Below are positions 26,543-34,916 of a stretch of 64,000 bases of DNA, in pieces. The first letter of the stretch is position 1. The number at the start of each line of letters is the position of its first letter. Under the pieces are notes generated by a model. It worked only from the letters and a program-made list of their open reading frames with translations, did no database searches and was not told the origin of the DNA. The DNA comes from Haloferax sp. Q22 (GTDB lineage: Archaea; Halobacteriota; Halobacteria; Halobacteriales; Haloferacaceae): positions 220,351 to 284,350 of the forward strand of contig NZ_LOEP01000027.1 in the NCBI RefSeq assembly GCF_001482285.1, written 5' to 3'. The position numbers and the translations under genes are program-made.

Positions 26543-27565
26543 GTGGCATCAGTTCCGGTTCTCGTCGCGTTCACAGCCGCCGGCGCGATTCTCGCGTGGA
26601 AGGGCGGCGACATGCTCGTGCAGGCCTCGGACCGTTTGGGCGCGTACTACGGACTCCCCGCCATCGTGCAGGGAGCCATCATCGCCGCCGTGGGGTCGAG
26701 TTTCCCCGAGCTATCGAGCATCGTCATCGCGACGGTCCGGTACCAGTCGTTCGACATCGGCGTCGGCGCGGTCGTCGGGTCGGCCGTCTACAACATCCTC
26801 ATCATCCCGTCGGTGTCGGCGATGGTCGGCGAGGGCGGACGGCTCGCCTCGAACCGCGACCTCGTCTACAAGGAGGCGCAGTTCTACCTGCTTTCTATCG
26901 CCGTTCTCGTGCTCACCTTCTCGCTCGCGGTCATCTACCGACCCGCCGTGGACACCGCGAGCCTCGACGGGTTCGTGAGCCCCGCGCTCGCGCTCATCCC
27001 GCTATCGCTGTACGGCCTGTACCTGTTCATGCAGTACCACGACACGCTGGAGCACCGAGCCGGACTCACCGCGGTCGTCAACGACGTGAACCCGAAACGC
27101 GAATGGGTCGCTCTCGTGGCGTCGCTCGCGGTTATCCTCGTCGGAGCCGAACTGCTCGTCCGCGCGGCGGTCGGTCTCGGCGACGCCTTCGGCACGTCGC
27201 CGTTCCTCTGGGGGCTGACGGTCGTCGCCGCCGGGACGAGCCTGCCGGACACGTTCGTCAGCGTCGCGGCCGCCCGGCAGGGCAACGCGTCGATGAGCCT
27301 CGCAAACGTCTTCGGGAGCAACGTGTTCGCGCTCCTCGTCGCGCTCCCGGTCGGCATCCTTGTCGCCGGGGGTGCGGTCATCGCCTTCGAGGAGGTCGTC
27401 CCGATGATGAGCTTCCTCACGGGCGCGTCGGTCGTCTTCTTCGCCGTCCTCCGGACCGAGATGGCGCTGACGCGCGGCGAGTCGTACCTCCTCCTCGGAA
27501 CCTACGCGCTGTTCGTCGCGTGGCTGGTCGCAGAAAGCCTCGGCGTGACGAGCGTCCTCGGCTGA
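26543..27565 (+). CDS. Sodium/calcium exchanger-family membrane protein
   Basis: A 340-residue CaCA-superfamily antiporter with about ten membrane helices in two inverted repeats. The alpha-repeat signatures are AAVGSSFPELSSIV near residues 52-65, with VGAVVGSAVYNIL, and VVAAGTSLPDTFVSVAAARQG with NVFGSNVFALLV in the second half. The acidic Glu and Asp in the two repeats (SFPEL, SLPDT) coordinate the cation. It likely exchanges Ca2+ (or another cation) for Na+ or H+. It starts with GTG at 26543; the open frame continues back through the acetyltransferase but is not a fusion. Confidence 0.88.
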   Translation: MASVPVLVAFTAAGAILAWKGGDMLVQASDRLGAYYGLPAIVQGAIIAAVGSSFPELSSIVIATVRYQSFDIGVGAVVGSAVYNILIIPSVSAMVGEGGRLASNRDLVYKEAQFYLLSIAVLVLTFSLAVIYRPAVDTASLDGFVSPALALIPLSLYGLYLFMQYHDTLEHRAGLTAVVNDVNPKREWVALVASLAVILVGAELLVRAAVGLGDAFGTSPFLWGLTVVAAGTSLPDTFVSVAAARQGNASMSLANVFGSNVFALLVALPVGILVAGGAVIAFEEVVPMMSFLTGASVVFFAVLRTEMALTRGESYLLLGTYALFVAWLVAESLGVTSVLG

Positions 27566-27605
27566 GAGGCCGACCGGTCGCGAGCGCGACCGCCGCGACG
27601 TCGGC

Positions 27606-29351
27606 TCAGTCCGGCGGGTCGACCCAGACCGGGCCCGCCCACGCGGTCCCGGGGAACTCGCAGTCACGCGGGACCTGCGTGACCCGGAGATAGTACGCGT
27701 CGGCCGCCGAGCGCCGGTCGTCGTCCCAGACCGTCCCCTCGACCGGGTCGTCGTCGGTCCACGAGACAGCCGTCGTGTACGCCGAAAGCGGCGCGTCGGG
27801 GTCCGAAGTAATCGCCTGCGACCGCCACGTCTCGCCGTTTTTGACGACCTCGACGCGTTCGAGCGGGGCGGTCCCCGCGACCTCGACGTCGACCTCGCGG
27901 GGGTCGTCGCGGGCATCGAGGCGGAGTGAACTGTCGTTCTCGCCGGGTTCGACGCCGCCGACGGAGAGGGACGCGAGGATGCGGTGCGGCTGGGTCGTCC
28001 CGTAGACGCGGCGGCTCCGGAGGCTCTCGAACACCGCCTCGCGGGTGAGTTCGGGCGCGCGGAACGCCGAGAGGCCGCCGGGGTAGCTCCGTTCGTTCCA
28101 GACGCGCCAGATGCTCGACCAGCCGACGCCGTCTTCGACCCACTCGCGGACGGAGGGGAGGTGCGGGTCGGCGTGGATGAGCGAGTGGCCGGGGTGCGGG
28201 CCGTGGTAGTCCGCGCCCGCGACGAGACCGACTCGATGGCCCATCGAGAGGGCGTCGCGGACGAAGTGACCCGGCTCGTCGGTCTCGCCGCGCCCCATCG
28301 CCAGCGGGAACGGGTTCCCCTCGTCGCCCGGGCGTTCGCCGGACCCCCACTGCGAGTACACCTCGACGAGCGGCGCAAGCTCGTCGTCGTACTCGACGGC
28401 CGAGAAGTCGAAGGGGTACATGCGTTCCGTCGGGTGGTGCGGGATCGTCACGACCCGCGAGTCGCGGGTCGACTCGAACTCGCGGAGGCGACTCCAGAGC
28501 TTCTCGTAGGTGTCCGTCGTCCCGCCGCGAGAGTCCAGAAGGACGGCGTCGTCGGCGTCCTCGAAGTAGACGTTGACGTGGCCGCCGCAGTTGGGCTGTT
28601 TCGTCCACTCGTAGCCGACGAGCGTCACGAACTCGTCTGGGTCGTAAAACCGGTCGACGACGCGGCGCGACCGGTCGAAGTACCACCCGTGCATGAGGGC
28701 GCGCTGGAGCGACGGCGGGATGAAAAACCCCATCGTGTCGTGGTCGGTGTAGGCGACGACGTCGAGAGCCATCGCGTCGCGGCCGAACCGATACCCCTTT
28801 TTCAAGTTCCCCGTGCCGTCCGAGAGTCGCGAGTGCAGGTGGATATCGCCCCAGTAGACGCGCTCGTCGGGGGAGTCGGCGGAGACGGAAACGGGGTTCG
28901 AGACGTACCGTTCGTCGAATCCGGGCCGCGAGAAGGTCAGGTAGTGGACGCCGGGCGACTCGAAGGAGACGGCGTCGGCGAGCCTGACGTATCCCTCGTC
29001 GTCGCCGGCGAGGGAGATGCGGTCTGGATACGTCGCGCTATCGTCGGTCGCAGACACCCGCAGGTCGCCGTCGTACGCGCTGTGCAGCCGCTCGTACTCG
29101 TCCCACACCTGCACCGTGAGGTCGAGGGATTCGCCGGCCGCGACGGTCGACGGCAGGACCGCGTGGGCGCGGTCGAACGACCCGGTTCGACTGTGCAACA
29201 GGTCGCGGATGGACGGCCGCCGCTCGGCGAAGACGCGCATCGTCTCCGCGAACTTCCCGAGGGTTCCGGTGGGTTCGGCGTCGAACACGCGAGAGGCTAC
29301 GGACGCGTCGCTAAAGAAGGACGAGGGCGACGAGTACGGCGGCGAAACCAC
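27606..29351 (-). CDS. DUF3604 / PHP-like metal-dependent hydrolase
   Basis: A 581-residue protein of the DUF3604 family, related to the PHP metal-phosphoesterase fold. Metal-binding motifs are visible in order: YWGDIHLHSRLSDG, VAYTDHDTMGF, TIPHHPTERM and VAGADYHGPHPGHS. An Ig-like N-terminal region (about 45-160) precedes the catalytic domain, and a beta-rich C-terminal domain closes the protein. No signal peptide is seen. The substrate is unknown. The start is uncertain: GTG at 29351 is the longest, and ATG at 29240 (MRVFAERRPS) is an alternative. It converges with the exchanger gene, the stops being 40 bp apart. Confidence 0.8.
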   Translation of the reverse strand: MVSPPYSSPSSFFSDASVASRVFDAEPTGTLGKFAETMRVFAERRPSIRDLLHSRTGSFDRAHAVLPSTVAAGESLDLTVQVWDEYERLHSAYDGDLRVSATDDSATYPDRISLAGDDEGYVRLADAVSFESPGVHYLTFSRPGFDERYVSNPVSVSADSPDERVYWGDIHLHSRLSDGTGNLKKGYRFGRDAMALDVVAYTDHDTMGFFIPPSLQRALMHGWYFDRSRRVVDRFYDPDEFVTLVGYEWTKQPNCGGHVNVYFEDADDAVLLDSRGGTTDTYEKLWSRLREFESTRDSRVVTIPHHPTERMYPFDFSAVEYDDELAPLVEVYSQWGSGERPGDEGNPFPLAMGRGETDEPGHFVRDALSMGHRVGLVAGADYHGPHPGHSLIHADPHLPSVREWVEDGVGWSSIWRVWNERSYPGGLSAFRAPELTREAVFESLRSRRVYGTTQPHRILASLSVGGVEPGENDSSLRLDARDDPREVDVEVAGTAPLERVEVVKNGETWRSQAITSDPDAPLSAYTTAVSWTDDDPVEGTVWDDDRRSAADAYYLRVTQVPRDCEFPGTAWAGPVWVDPPD

Positions 29352-29471
29352 TCACGGGCACAGTCGCTCAGAAAACGGAAAACGGACTCGCCGCAAACAG
29401 GGCAAGTTGCGGCGAGCGGGGTTGATGATGACCGCACGCGCGGTCAGGGGTCGAGGGAGGTCCGAATCCTG

Positions 29472-29609
29472 TCAGTCGCCGGGCGTGTTACCGCGCTGGT
29501 ACCGGCCGACCATCTTCCACATCGCCGCGTCGAGGTCCTCACCGTCGGCGGCGGACTCAATCTGGCGGTACAGGTGTTCGGAGACGTCGATGGTTGGTAT
29601 CACCAACAC
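29472..29609 (-). CDS. Very small ribbon-helix-helix-like protein
   Basis: A 45-codon gene starting at GTG 29609. The peptide has a short strand (VIPTIDVSEHLYRQI) followed by two helices (DLDAAMWKMVGRYQR), the pattern of CopG/ribbon-helix-helix antitoxin-like DNA-binding proteins. Upstream the frame becomes arginine-rich shadow, so the short form is preferred. A TATA-like stretch lies 25-30 bp upstream near 29632-29640 (GTATTAAA on the minus strand). No toxin gene is adjacent, so regulation of an unlinked target is as likely as a toxin-antitoxin role. Confidence 0.55.
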   Translation of the reverse strand: MLVIPTIDVSEHLYRQIESAADGEDLDAAMWKMVGRYQRGNTPGD

Positions 29610-29782
29610 GTATGGCGTGTACGGGTTTAATACTACTGGGATACAGAACTGAGTAAATTTGTTCGGATAGGTCGCTCGCCGAACCGCGGAATCGACAGAT
29701 AGCGCGGCCACTCGAACGAGCGAGATGGTGATAGTCGAGAGAAACTCGGGTTCGAAGACCTGACGGAAGTTCGAGTAGTCGG

Positions 29783-29971
29783 CTACTGCCGCGCCTGCCG
29801 GAGCGACGCGCCGTCGAAGCGCTTCAACGCGAGTTCCCCCGCTTCGAGCGGGTCGACGGGCGTGTCGTGTTCGTCGTCCATGTGTTCCATCACGAGAACG
29901 CCGACGTTCTCGCGGGAGTCGGCCGTGGAGGTGTGGCCGCACCCGTACAGACAGGTGAGTTCGTATTCCAT
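29783..29971 (-). CDS. Small C2H2-like zinc-finger protein
   Basis: A 62-residue protein starting at ATG 29971 (MEYELTCLYGCGHTST). Cys7 and Cys11 are followed by His30 and His35, giving C-x3-C-x18-H-x4-H, close to a classical C2H2 zinc finger with an enlarged loop. A helix would lie at ENVGVLVMEHMDDEHD. The C-terminus is polar and helical. Haloarchaea have many zinc-containing mini-proteins of unknown role; this looks like one. A GTG at 29986 is an alternative start. Confidence 0.6.
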   Translation of the reverse strand: MEYELTCLYGCGHTSTADSRENVGVLVMEHMDDEHDTPVDPLEAGELALKRFDGASLRQARQ

Positions 29972-30297
29972 GTTATTCGGTACCACAATCTATTGCGTGA
30001 TATAGATTTCTCCGTATTCGTCCGCCCAACCAGCCGAGTGGTAATGAATTCGGACGAGTATGTGCAAACAGGTGTGTGTTTGTACGGAACAATCGGGGAT
30101 TTGAGTTAAACATTAGTTATCTTCTATGTCGAGGCAGTCGTGCTCGGTCGAGGCTGTCGAGTGTTCACCGCTGATTCGTCCCGACGACACGAACGATAAA
30201 CCGGGCGTTCTCTCGGTCAGTAGTATCCGCAGAAGTTGGGTGGCCGGGGAGTTTGAGCCCCTAACTCGCATCGGCAACGAATCGTTGCCAACGGGAG
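29972..30297. other. A/T-rich gap without a convincing gene
   Basis: About 326 bp between the small zinc-finger gene and tRNA-Ile, richer in A/T than its surroundings. Open frames exist on the plus strand but lack acidic codon character and a convincing start. The only structured element is the palindrome next to the tRNA. I see no gene here. Confidence 0.55.
30273..30289. repeat. Perfect palindrome beside tRNA-Ile
   Basis: GGCAACGA and TCGTTGCC form perfect 8-bp arms around a single A. The repeat lies 9 bp beyond the 3' end of the minus-strand tRNA gene. It could fold as a transcript-end or processing hairpin for the tRNA precursor. It lacks the T-run typical of archaeal terminators, so a processing or DNA-binding role is equally possible. 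Confidence 0.45.
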
Positions 30298-30371
30298 TGG
30301 GCCAACGCGGATTTGAACCGCGGGCCTCCCGGTTATCAGCCGAGCGCTCAACCTGACTGAGCTATTGGCCC
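30298..30371 (-). tRNA. tRNA-Ile (GAT)
   Basis: A full cloverleaf of 74 nt. The acceptor stem is GGGCCAA paired with TTGGCCC and discriminator A. The D arm is GCTC/GAGC and the anticodon stem CTCGG/CCGGG. The loop is CTGATAA, with anticodon GAT for isoleucine. The T arm is CGCGG-TTCAAAT-CCGCG. No intron is present and CCA is not encoded. A TATA-like box lies about 37 bp upstream. Confidence 0.97.
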
Positions 30372-30403
30372 AGGTAAGCGCATTCACTCGTTGTGCGCTG
30401 TTG

Positions 30404-30411
30404 ATTTTAAG
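30404..30411 (-). promoter_or_regulatory. Box A promoter of tRNA-Ile
   Basis: The minus strand reads CTTAAAAT, 33-40 bp before the mature 5' end of the tRNA, in a short A/T-rich patch of otherwise GC-rich DNA. This placement fits initiation about ten bases before the mature end, followed by RNase P cleavage. Confidence 0.55.
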
Positions 30412-30554
30412 ACTTTCTTTTCGGAGGCGCGTTGGTGCGTGTTAGTGAATGTCGGCGTCGTCGGTCGATTGCGGGACCGGAAACGCGAGCAAATCGCGCG
30501 GCTACGTGCGTGCAACCCGCCGACGAGAACCGATACGAGAAGAGACCCGACGCG

Positions 30555-31154
30555 CTACTTGGAGTCGTTGCCGTCGCCGTCGAACCGGTAGGAGTCGGGG
30601 TCGGCGTCGTAGACGCCGTCACCGCCGCTACTCCCGCTACTGCCGGTCCCGCTGCTTCCGCCCGAACCGCTTCCACCGCTCGGGCCGGGCGAGCCACCGG
30701 GGCCACCGGGACCGCCGGGACCGAAGTCGCCCTGCGGGAAGCCGGTCGTCCAGACGTTGCCGGTGACGAAGCCGTCGGCGCGCTTGTCGAGGTACGGCTT
30801 GACGACGAAGCGCTTGAGCACCTCGCGGATGGGGTACCGAGTCACCGGGATGGCGAGCAGGAAGCCGATGGTGTCGGTGACGAGCCCCGGCGTGAGGAGG
30901 AACGCGCCCGCGGCGATGAGCAGGCCGCCGTCCATGACCTCGTTCGTCGGGAGGTCGCCCCCAGCGAACTTCGACTGGAGGCTTCTGAGGGTGTGTCGCC
31001 CCTCGGCGCGGACGATGAGCATCCCGACGAGCCCGGTCAGGACGACGAGCGCGACGGTCGGCACGAGGTCGATGTACTGCGCGACGACCACGAGTAACAA
31101 CGCGTCGGAGAGGGGGATGAGGAGCAAGAGCGCCATCAGCGTGCGCGTTCGCAT
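30555..31154 (-). CDS. FxsA-family membrane protein with Gly/Ser-rich tail
   Basis: A 199-residue protein with the FxsA (suppressor of F exclusion) layout. It has four membrane segments (about 5-20, 25-45, 72-90 and 92-110), with the conserved ADGGLLIAAGAFLLTPGLVTDTIGF-type block recognisable as LLIAAGAFLLTPG. The C-terminus from about residue 148 is an extreme Gly/Pro/Ser low-complexity tail ending in acidic residues. Its role is unknown. An ATG at 31181 would add nine residues; 31154 (MRTRTLMALLLL) is preferred because a TATA-like stretch lies about 35 bp upstream. Confidence 0.82.
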   Translation of the reverse strand: MRTRTLMALLLLIPLSDALLLVVVAQYIDLVPTVALVVLTGLVGMLIVRAEGRHTLRSLQSKFAGGDLPTNEVMDGGLLIAAGAFLLTPGLVTDTIGFLLAIPVTRYPIREVLKRFVVKPYLDKRADGFVTGNVWTTGFPQGDFGPGGPGGPGGSPGPSGGSGSGGSSGTGSSGSSGGDGVYDADPDSYRFDGDGNDSK

Positions 31155-31326
31155 GGGCGACACTACCGGGTCGCGGCCCATAGCCCTTTTGTCCCGCCCG
31201 CGGCGCGCCGGTCTCTCGATCCCCGGACGCGGCGACCGTCAAGGAACCCGCGTGACCCAGCGACTGTGACCGGTCGTGTCACGAGGGCTCGAAGCGCTTA
31301 CCCGCGTCCACCGCGGATGGGTGGAT

Positions 31327-32985
31327 ATGACCGACGAGACGCGCGTCGAATGGCGAGAGTGGGGCTCCGACGCGTTCGCCGAGGCGCGAGCGGCGGACAA
31401 GCCAATCCTGCTGTCGCTGTCGGCGACGTGGTGCGAGGACTGTCACGAGATGGACGCCGAGACGTACGCGGAGCCGCGAATCGCGGCGAATCTCAACGAC
31501 GACTTCGTCCCGATTCGGGTGAACGTGGACCGCCAGCCGCGCATCCGCGAGCGATACAACATGGGCGGCTTCCCCTCGACCGTCTTCCTCGCGCCCGACG
31601 GCCACCCCATCACGGGCGCGACGTTCATCGGCCCCGACGGCATGCGGCAGGTCATCGACCGCGTGCGCGAGGTGTGGGAGAAGAAGGGCGCCGACGCCGG
31701 CCGGCTCCCGCGGGCGCTCAAAGGTGACCTCCCGCCGGCGGGAGAGGTCTCGCCCCGAATCGAGTCGCACCTCGCCGGCCAGTTGGAAGTCGCCTTCGAC
31801 GAGGCTCACGGTGGCTGGGGCGACGCCGCGAAGTTCCCGCTCCCGCGGACCGTCGAGTTCGCGCTGAAGCGCGACCGAAGCCGGGCGCTCCGGTCGCTCG
31901 ACGCGATTCGCGACGGCCTGTACGACCCCGTCGAAGGCGGCTTCTTCCGCTACGCCGACGACGCCGCGTGGTCGAAGCCGAACCGCGAGAAGACGCTCGA
32001 ATCGAACGCCGCGCTCCTGCGGGCGTTCGCCAACGGCTACCGCTACACCGGCGAGGACGCTTATCTCGACCCGGCCGCGGGAACTGCCGAGTTCCTCGTC
32101 GACTCGCTGTGGACGGGAACCGGCTTCGCGGGGAGCATGGGTCCCGCCGCGGGGACTGACTACTACCTCCTCGGCAAGGAGGGCCGCGACAACGCTCCCG
32201 GCCCGCGGACCGACCTCACCGTCTACGCCGGCGGCAACGCCCTCGCCGCGGACGCGCTGTTGGTGCTGGCGGGGCTCACCGACGACGAGCGGGCCCGCGA
32301 GTTCGGCTCTCGCGCGCTCGCTCGCGTCGCCGAGGACCTCGTGGACGACGGCGTCGTGACTCACTTCCGGTCCGGCGGTGACGTGGGCGAGACGCTCCTG
32401 CTCGAAGACCAGGCGCGCGTGGTCGCCGCCGCCTGCCGCGCCCGGCAGGTGCTCGGCGACGAGTCGGTGGCGGGCGACCCGCTTCTCGACTTCGCCGCCG
32501 ATGTCGCCGACGCCACCATCGACGAACTATTCGACGAGGGCTCGTTCCTCGACGGCCCCGCGAGCGGCGAGGCGCTCCTGTCGTCGCCGCTGCGCCCGCT
32601 CGACGGGAACGTGGAGATGTCGAACGCGCTGCTCGACCTCGCGGCGCTCACCGGCGACGAGCGCTACCGCGAGGTGGCACAGGAGACCATCGGCGCGTTC
32701 GCGGGTGCGTGGGACCGAATCGGCGTACAGATTGCCGCCTACGGGACCGCGGCGGCACGTCTGCTCCGCGACCCGCTTGTCGTGGAACTCAACGACGGCG
32801 TCGGCTCCGACCTCCACCGGGCGGCGCTCCGCGTCGCGGACCACGAGGCGCTCGTGGTTCCCGAGGCTGACGCCGACGACCTCGCCGCCGGGACCGCGCG
32901 CGTCAGCGCCGGCGAGACGACGGTAGAAGCAACCACTCCAGAGGAGTTGATGCAGGCGGTCTCCTCAGTCACGCCCGACGCCTGA
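31327..32985 (+). CDS. DUF255 thioredoxin-fold protein (YyaL/SSP411-like)
   Basis: A 552-residue protein. The N-terminal DUF255 domain has a thioredoxin fold with the active-site pair Cys36-x2-Cys39 in SATWCEDCHEMD. It is followed by the family-specific FVPIRVNVDRQPRIRERYN and GFPSTVFLAPDG. The C-terminal ~400 residues form an alpha/alpha-toroid like glycoside-hydrolase and epimerase folds, including DPVEGGFFRYADDAAW. The physiological role is unsettled. This copy is shorter than the usual ~700 residues. The ATG at 31327 is chosen over upstream frame. Confidence 0.87.
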   Translation: MTDETRVEWREWGSDAFAEARAADKPILLSLSATWCEDCHEMDAETYAEPRIAANLNDDFVPIRVNVDRQPRIRERYNMGGFPSTVFLAPDGHPITGATFIGPDGMRQVIDRVREVWEKKGADAGRLPRALKGDLPPAGEVSPRIESHLAGQLEVAFDEAHGGWGDAAKFPLPRTVEFALKRDRSRALRSLDAIRDGLYDPVEGGFFRYADDAAWSKPNREKTLESNAALLRAFANGYRYTGEDAYLDPAAGTAEFLVDSLWTGTGFAGSMGPAAGTDYYLLGKEGRDNAPGPRTDLTVYAGGNALAADALLVLAGLTDDERAREFGSRALARVAEDLVDDGVVTHFRSGGDVGETLLLEDQARVVAAACRARQVLGDESVAGDPLLDFAADVADATIDELFDEGSFLDGPASGEALLSSPLRPLDGNVEMSNALLDLAALTGDERYREVAQETIGAFAGAWDRIGVQIAAYGTAAARLLRDPLVVELNDGVGSDLHRAALRVADHEALVVPEADADDLAAGTARVSAGETTVEATTPEELMQAVSSVTPDA

Positions 32986-33014
32986 CCGCGACCGGCGGCA
33001 ACCGAAAGCGGGTG

Positions 33015-33033
33015 TAAACATCCGGTTTGTTTA
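33015..33033 (+). promoter_or_regulatory. Inverted repeat overlapping the TrmB-gene promoter
   Basis: TAAACA and TGTTTA are perfect 6-bp arms around a 7-bp centre. The right arm overlaps the TATA-like GTTTATC about 29 bp before the ATG at 33060. The position suits an autoregulatory operator for the regulator gene that follows. Confidence 0.4.
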
Positions 33034-33059
33034 TCAAGGAGAAACGTGACGGACGGTGC

Positions 33060-33863
33060 ATGACCAGTCTGCGAGACCTCGGGTTGTCCGAGTACGAGGC
33101 CCGTGCCTACCGCGCGCTCCTGCGGACGGGCGCGACGACGGCCAAGGAGTTATCGCGCGCCAGCGACGTCCCCATGGGCCGCGTCTACGACGTGCTGAAC
33201 AGCCTCGAACAGTACCACCTCATCCGGAGTCAGGCGGCTAGCCGGCCGAAGAAGTACGTCGCCGTCGAACCCGACACGGCGCTCGACCGCCTGCTCGAAT
33301 CGAAGCGTCAGGAGTTGGCCGAGAAGGCCGAGCAGTACGAGAACGTCGTCGCCGAGTTGACCGACGAACTCGACGCCGCGGAGCCCGTCCACGACCAGTT
33401 CTGGACGGCCGCCGTCGGCGCGGACGAGACCATCGACCTGCTCGTCGAGCGACTCGCGGCGGCCGACGACTCGCTCGTGATGGTCGCCGGGACGCCCTCG
33501 CCGCAGTTCGACCTCAACGCCGTCGGCGACCTCGTCGTCGACGAACTGGAGGCCGCGCTCGACCGCGGCGTGGAGGTTTCGATGCTTATGTCGCCGGACC
33601 TCGTCGACAACCTGCCCGAGAGCGTCGGCCAGAGCTACATGAACCGGCTGTCGAGCGCACAGAACTTCCACGTGCGAACTGCCGAGAACGTCACGGGCGT
33701 GTTCAACCTCATCGACGACGTGGAGGTCTGCATCGAGGTGCCGAACCCACTCAACCCCGGACAGGCGTTCGCCATGATCGACCTGAAAGACCCCGAGTTC
33801 GCGGCGAACCTCCGAGAGACGTTCGACCCGCGCTGGGAGGAAGCGGCACCGCTCCCGCTGTAG
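33060..33863 (+). CDS. TrmB-family transcriptional regulator
   Basis: A 267-residue regulator. The N-terminal winged helix (about 1-75) contains LGLSEYEARAYRALLRTGATTAKELS and the recognition region VPMGRVYDVLNSLEQYHLI, diagnostic of TrmB. A coiled-coil-like stretch (LLESKRQELAEKAEQYENVV) leads to an effector domain with PLD-like character. TrmB proteins usually sense sugars or metabolites and control transport and central metabolism; the target here is not evident. The ATG at 33060 gives MTSLRDLGLSEYEA. The promoter carries an inverted repeat that may be its own site. Confidence 0.88.
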   Translation: MTSLRDLGLSEYEARAYRALLRTGATTAKELSRASDVPMGRVYDVLNSLEQYHLIRSQAASRPKKYVAVEPDTALDRLLESKRQELAEKAEQYENVVAELTDELDAAEPVHDQFWTAAVGADETIDLLVERLAAADDSLVMVAGTPSPQFDLNAVGDLVVDELEAALDRGVEVSMLMSPDLVDNLPESVGQSYMNRLSSAQNFHVRTAENVTGVFNLIDDVEVCIEVPNPLNPGQAFAMIDLKDPEFAANLRETFDPRWEEAAPLPL

Positions 33864-33908
33864 GCGAATCGGAAAGCAAAAACGGTCGGCTCCGGGCTCG
33901 GAGCCCGT

Positions 33909-34835
33909 TCAGGCGTCGAGTTCGTCGCGGAGCTGTCCCAGCGTCACTTCGCGCTCGGCGTGCGCGTTGTGCTGGTGAATCGACTCGTCGTTCGACTGTT
34001 TCATGTGGACCACCGCGTCGTCGCCGAGGTGGTCGAGTGCGTCGATGGACATCTCGGCCATCGAGCGGACGCAGTCCTCGACGAACTTCGCGTTCGCGTG
34101 GGCGTGGTAGGTCATGTGGTCCTCGTCGGGGCGCTTGGCGAGGTTGTAGATGCGCGCCGACATCGAGTCGCGGGCGATGTCGATGAGGTCCATGAGGTCG
34201 ACCTCGGGCGAGCCCTCCGTCTCGACGGTGAGCGTGGCGTGACCGCGCTGGGAGTGCCCCGGCTGGGGAACCTTGTCGAGGAACTCCTCGATGGTGTCGT
34301 CGTCGACCGAGAGGTCCTGCAACACGTCGCGGGCGCGGGAGGCGGACATGCCCTGCGAGCAGGGACAGACGGTCATGCCGACCACTTCCGCACCGATTTC
34401 CTCGCGGGTTCCCTCGTTGGTCGCGGTGGCGCTGGCGATAATCTGCGCGGTGCTCTGGGTGGAGAGCCCGCTGGCGGGGGTGTCCTCGCGGACGACGAGT
34501 TCGGCGGTCATGCTGACCTCGGCGGTCGTCGTGTACTCGTGTTTCGCGAGGAGGCGCTCGGCGGCGTCGCCGCACATGTCCTCGACGCGGTAGGCCGGCT
34601 CGGAGACGGCGGCTTCGAGGACCTCGTCGATGACCTGCATATTTCGGCTCATGTCGATGCCCTTGCGGCCGCCGGGGAGGTCGACGAAGACCTCGAACTC
34701 AGCCATCAAGACGAGGGGTCGCTTCCCGTCGCGGGCGATCTTGACGAGCTTCTCGACGCCTGTGACGCCGACCTGGCTCAGCCCGACGGTCACGTCCGGC
34801 TGGGAGGCCTGTACGTCAGGCAACTGGTGACTCAT
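33909..34835 (-). CDS. mptA: GTP cyclohydrolase IV (MptA)
   Basis: A 308-residue COG1469/FolE2-type enzyme. In archaea MptA converts GTP to dihydroneopterin 2',3'-cyclic phosphate, the first step of pterin (tetrahydrofolate or methanopterin) synthesis. Diagnostic segments are [16 protein letters not shown], the metal-site Cys of [18 protein letters not shown], and [13 protein letters not shown]. The late His-rich stretch [20 protein letters not shown] also fits. The length is normal. It converges with the TrmB gene, the stops being 46 bp apart, and is preceded by the 82-bp gap to the next gene. Confidence 0.93.
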   Translation of the reverse strand: MSHQLPDVQASQPDVTVGLSQVGVTGVEKLVKIARDGKRPLVLMAEFEVFVDLPGGRKGIDMSRNMQVIDEVLEAAVSEPAYRVEDMCGDAAERLLAKHEYTTTAEVSMTAELVVREDTPASGLSTQSTAQIIASATATNEGTREEIGAEVVGMTVCPCSQGMSASRARDVLQDLSVDDDTIEEFLDKVPQPGHSQRGHATLTVETEGSPEVDLMDLIDIARDSMSARIYNLAKRPDEDHMTYHAHANAKFVEDCVRSMAEMSIDALDHLGDDAVVHMKQSNDESIHQHNAHAEREVTLGQLRDELDA

Positions 34836-34916
34836 CGAAGAATAAAAAGTGCCGTTGCTGATTAGTGCTTTCGATAGGGGAACAGAATCGCGGGCGAACG
34901 CCCCGCTGTGCTCCGA

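Noticed and set aside
30245..30265. Second tRNA gene or tRNA fragment after tRNA-Ile
   Set aside because: Only a T-arm-like hairpin is present. No matching acceptor, D or anticodon arms could be found within 90 bp, so no tRNA is called.
29867..30356. Plus-strand open frames of 76-80 codons in the gap before tRNA-Ile
   Set aside because: They have no acidic codon bias, no promoter at the right distance, and one runs through the tRNA gene.
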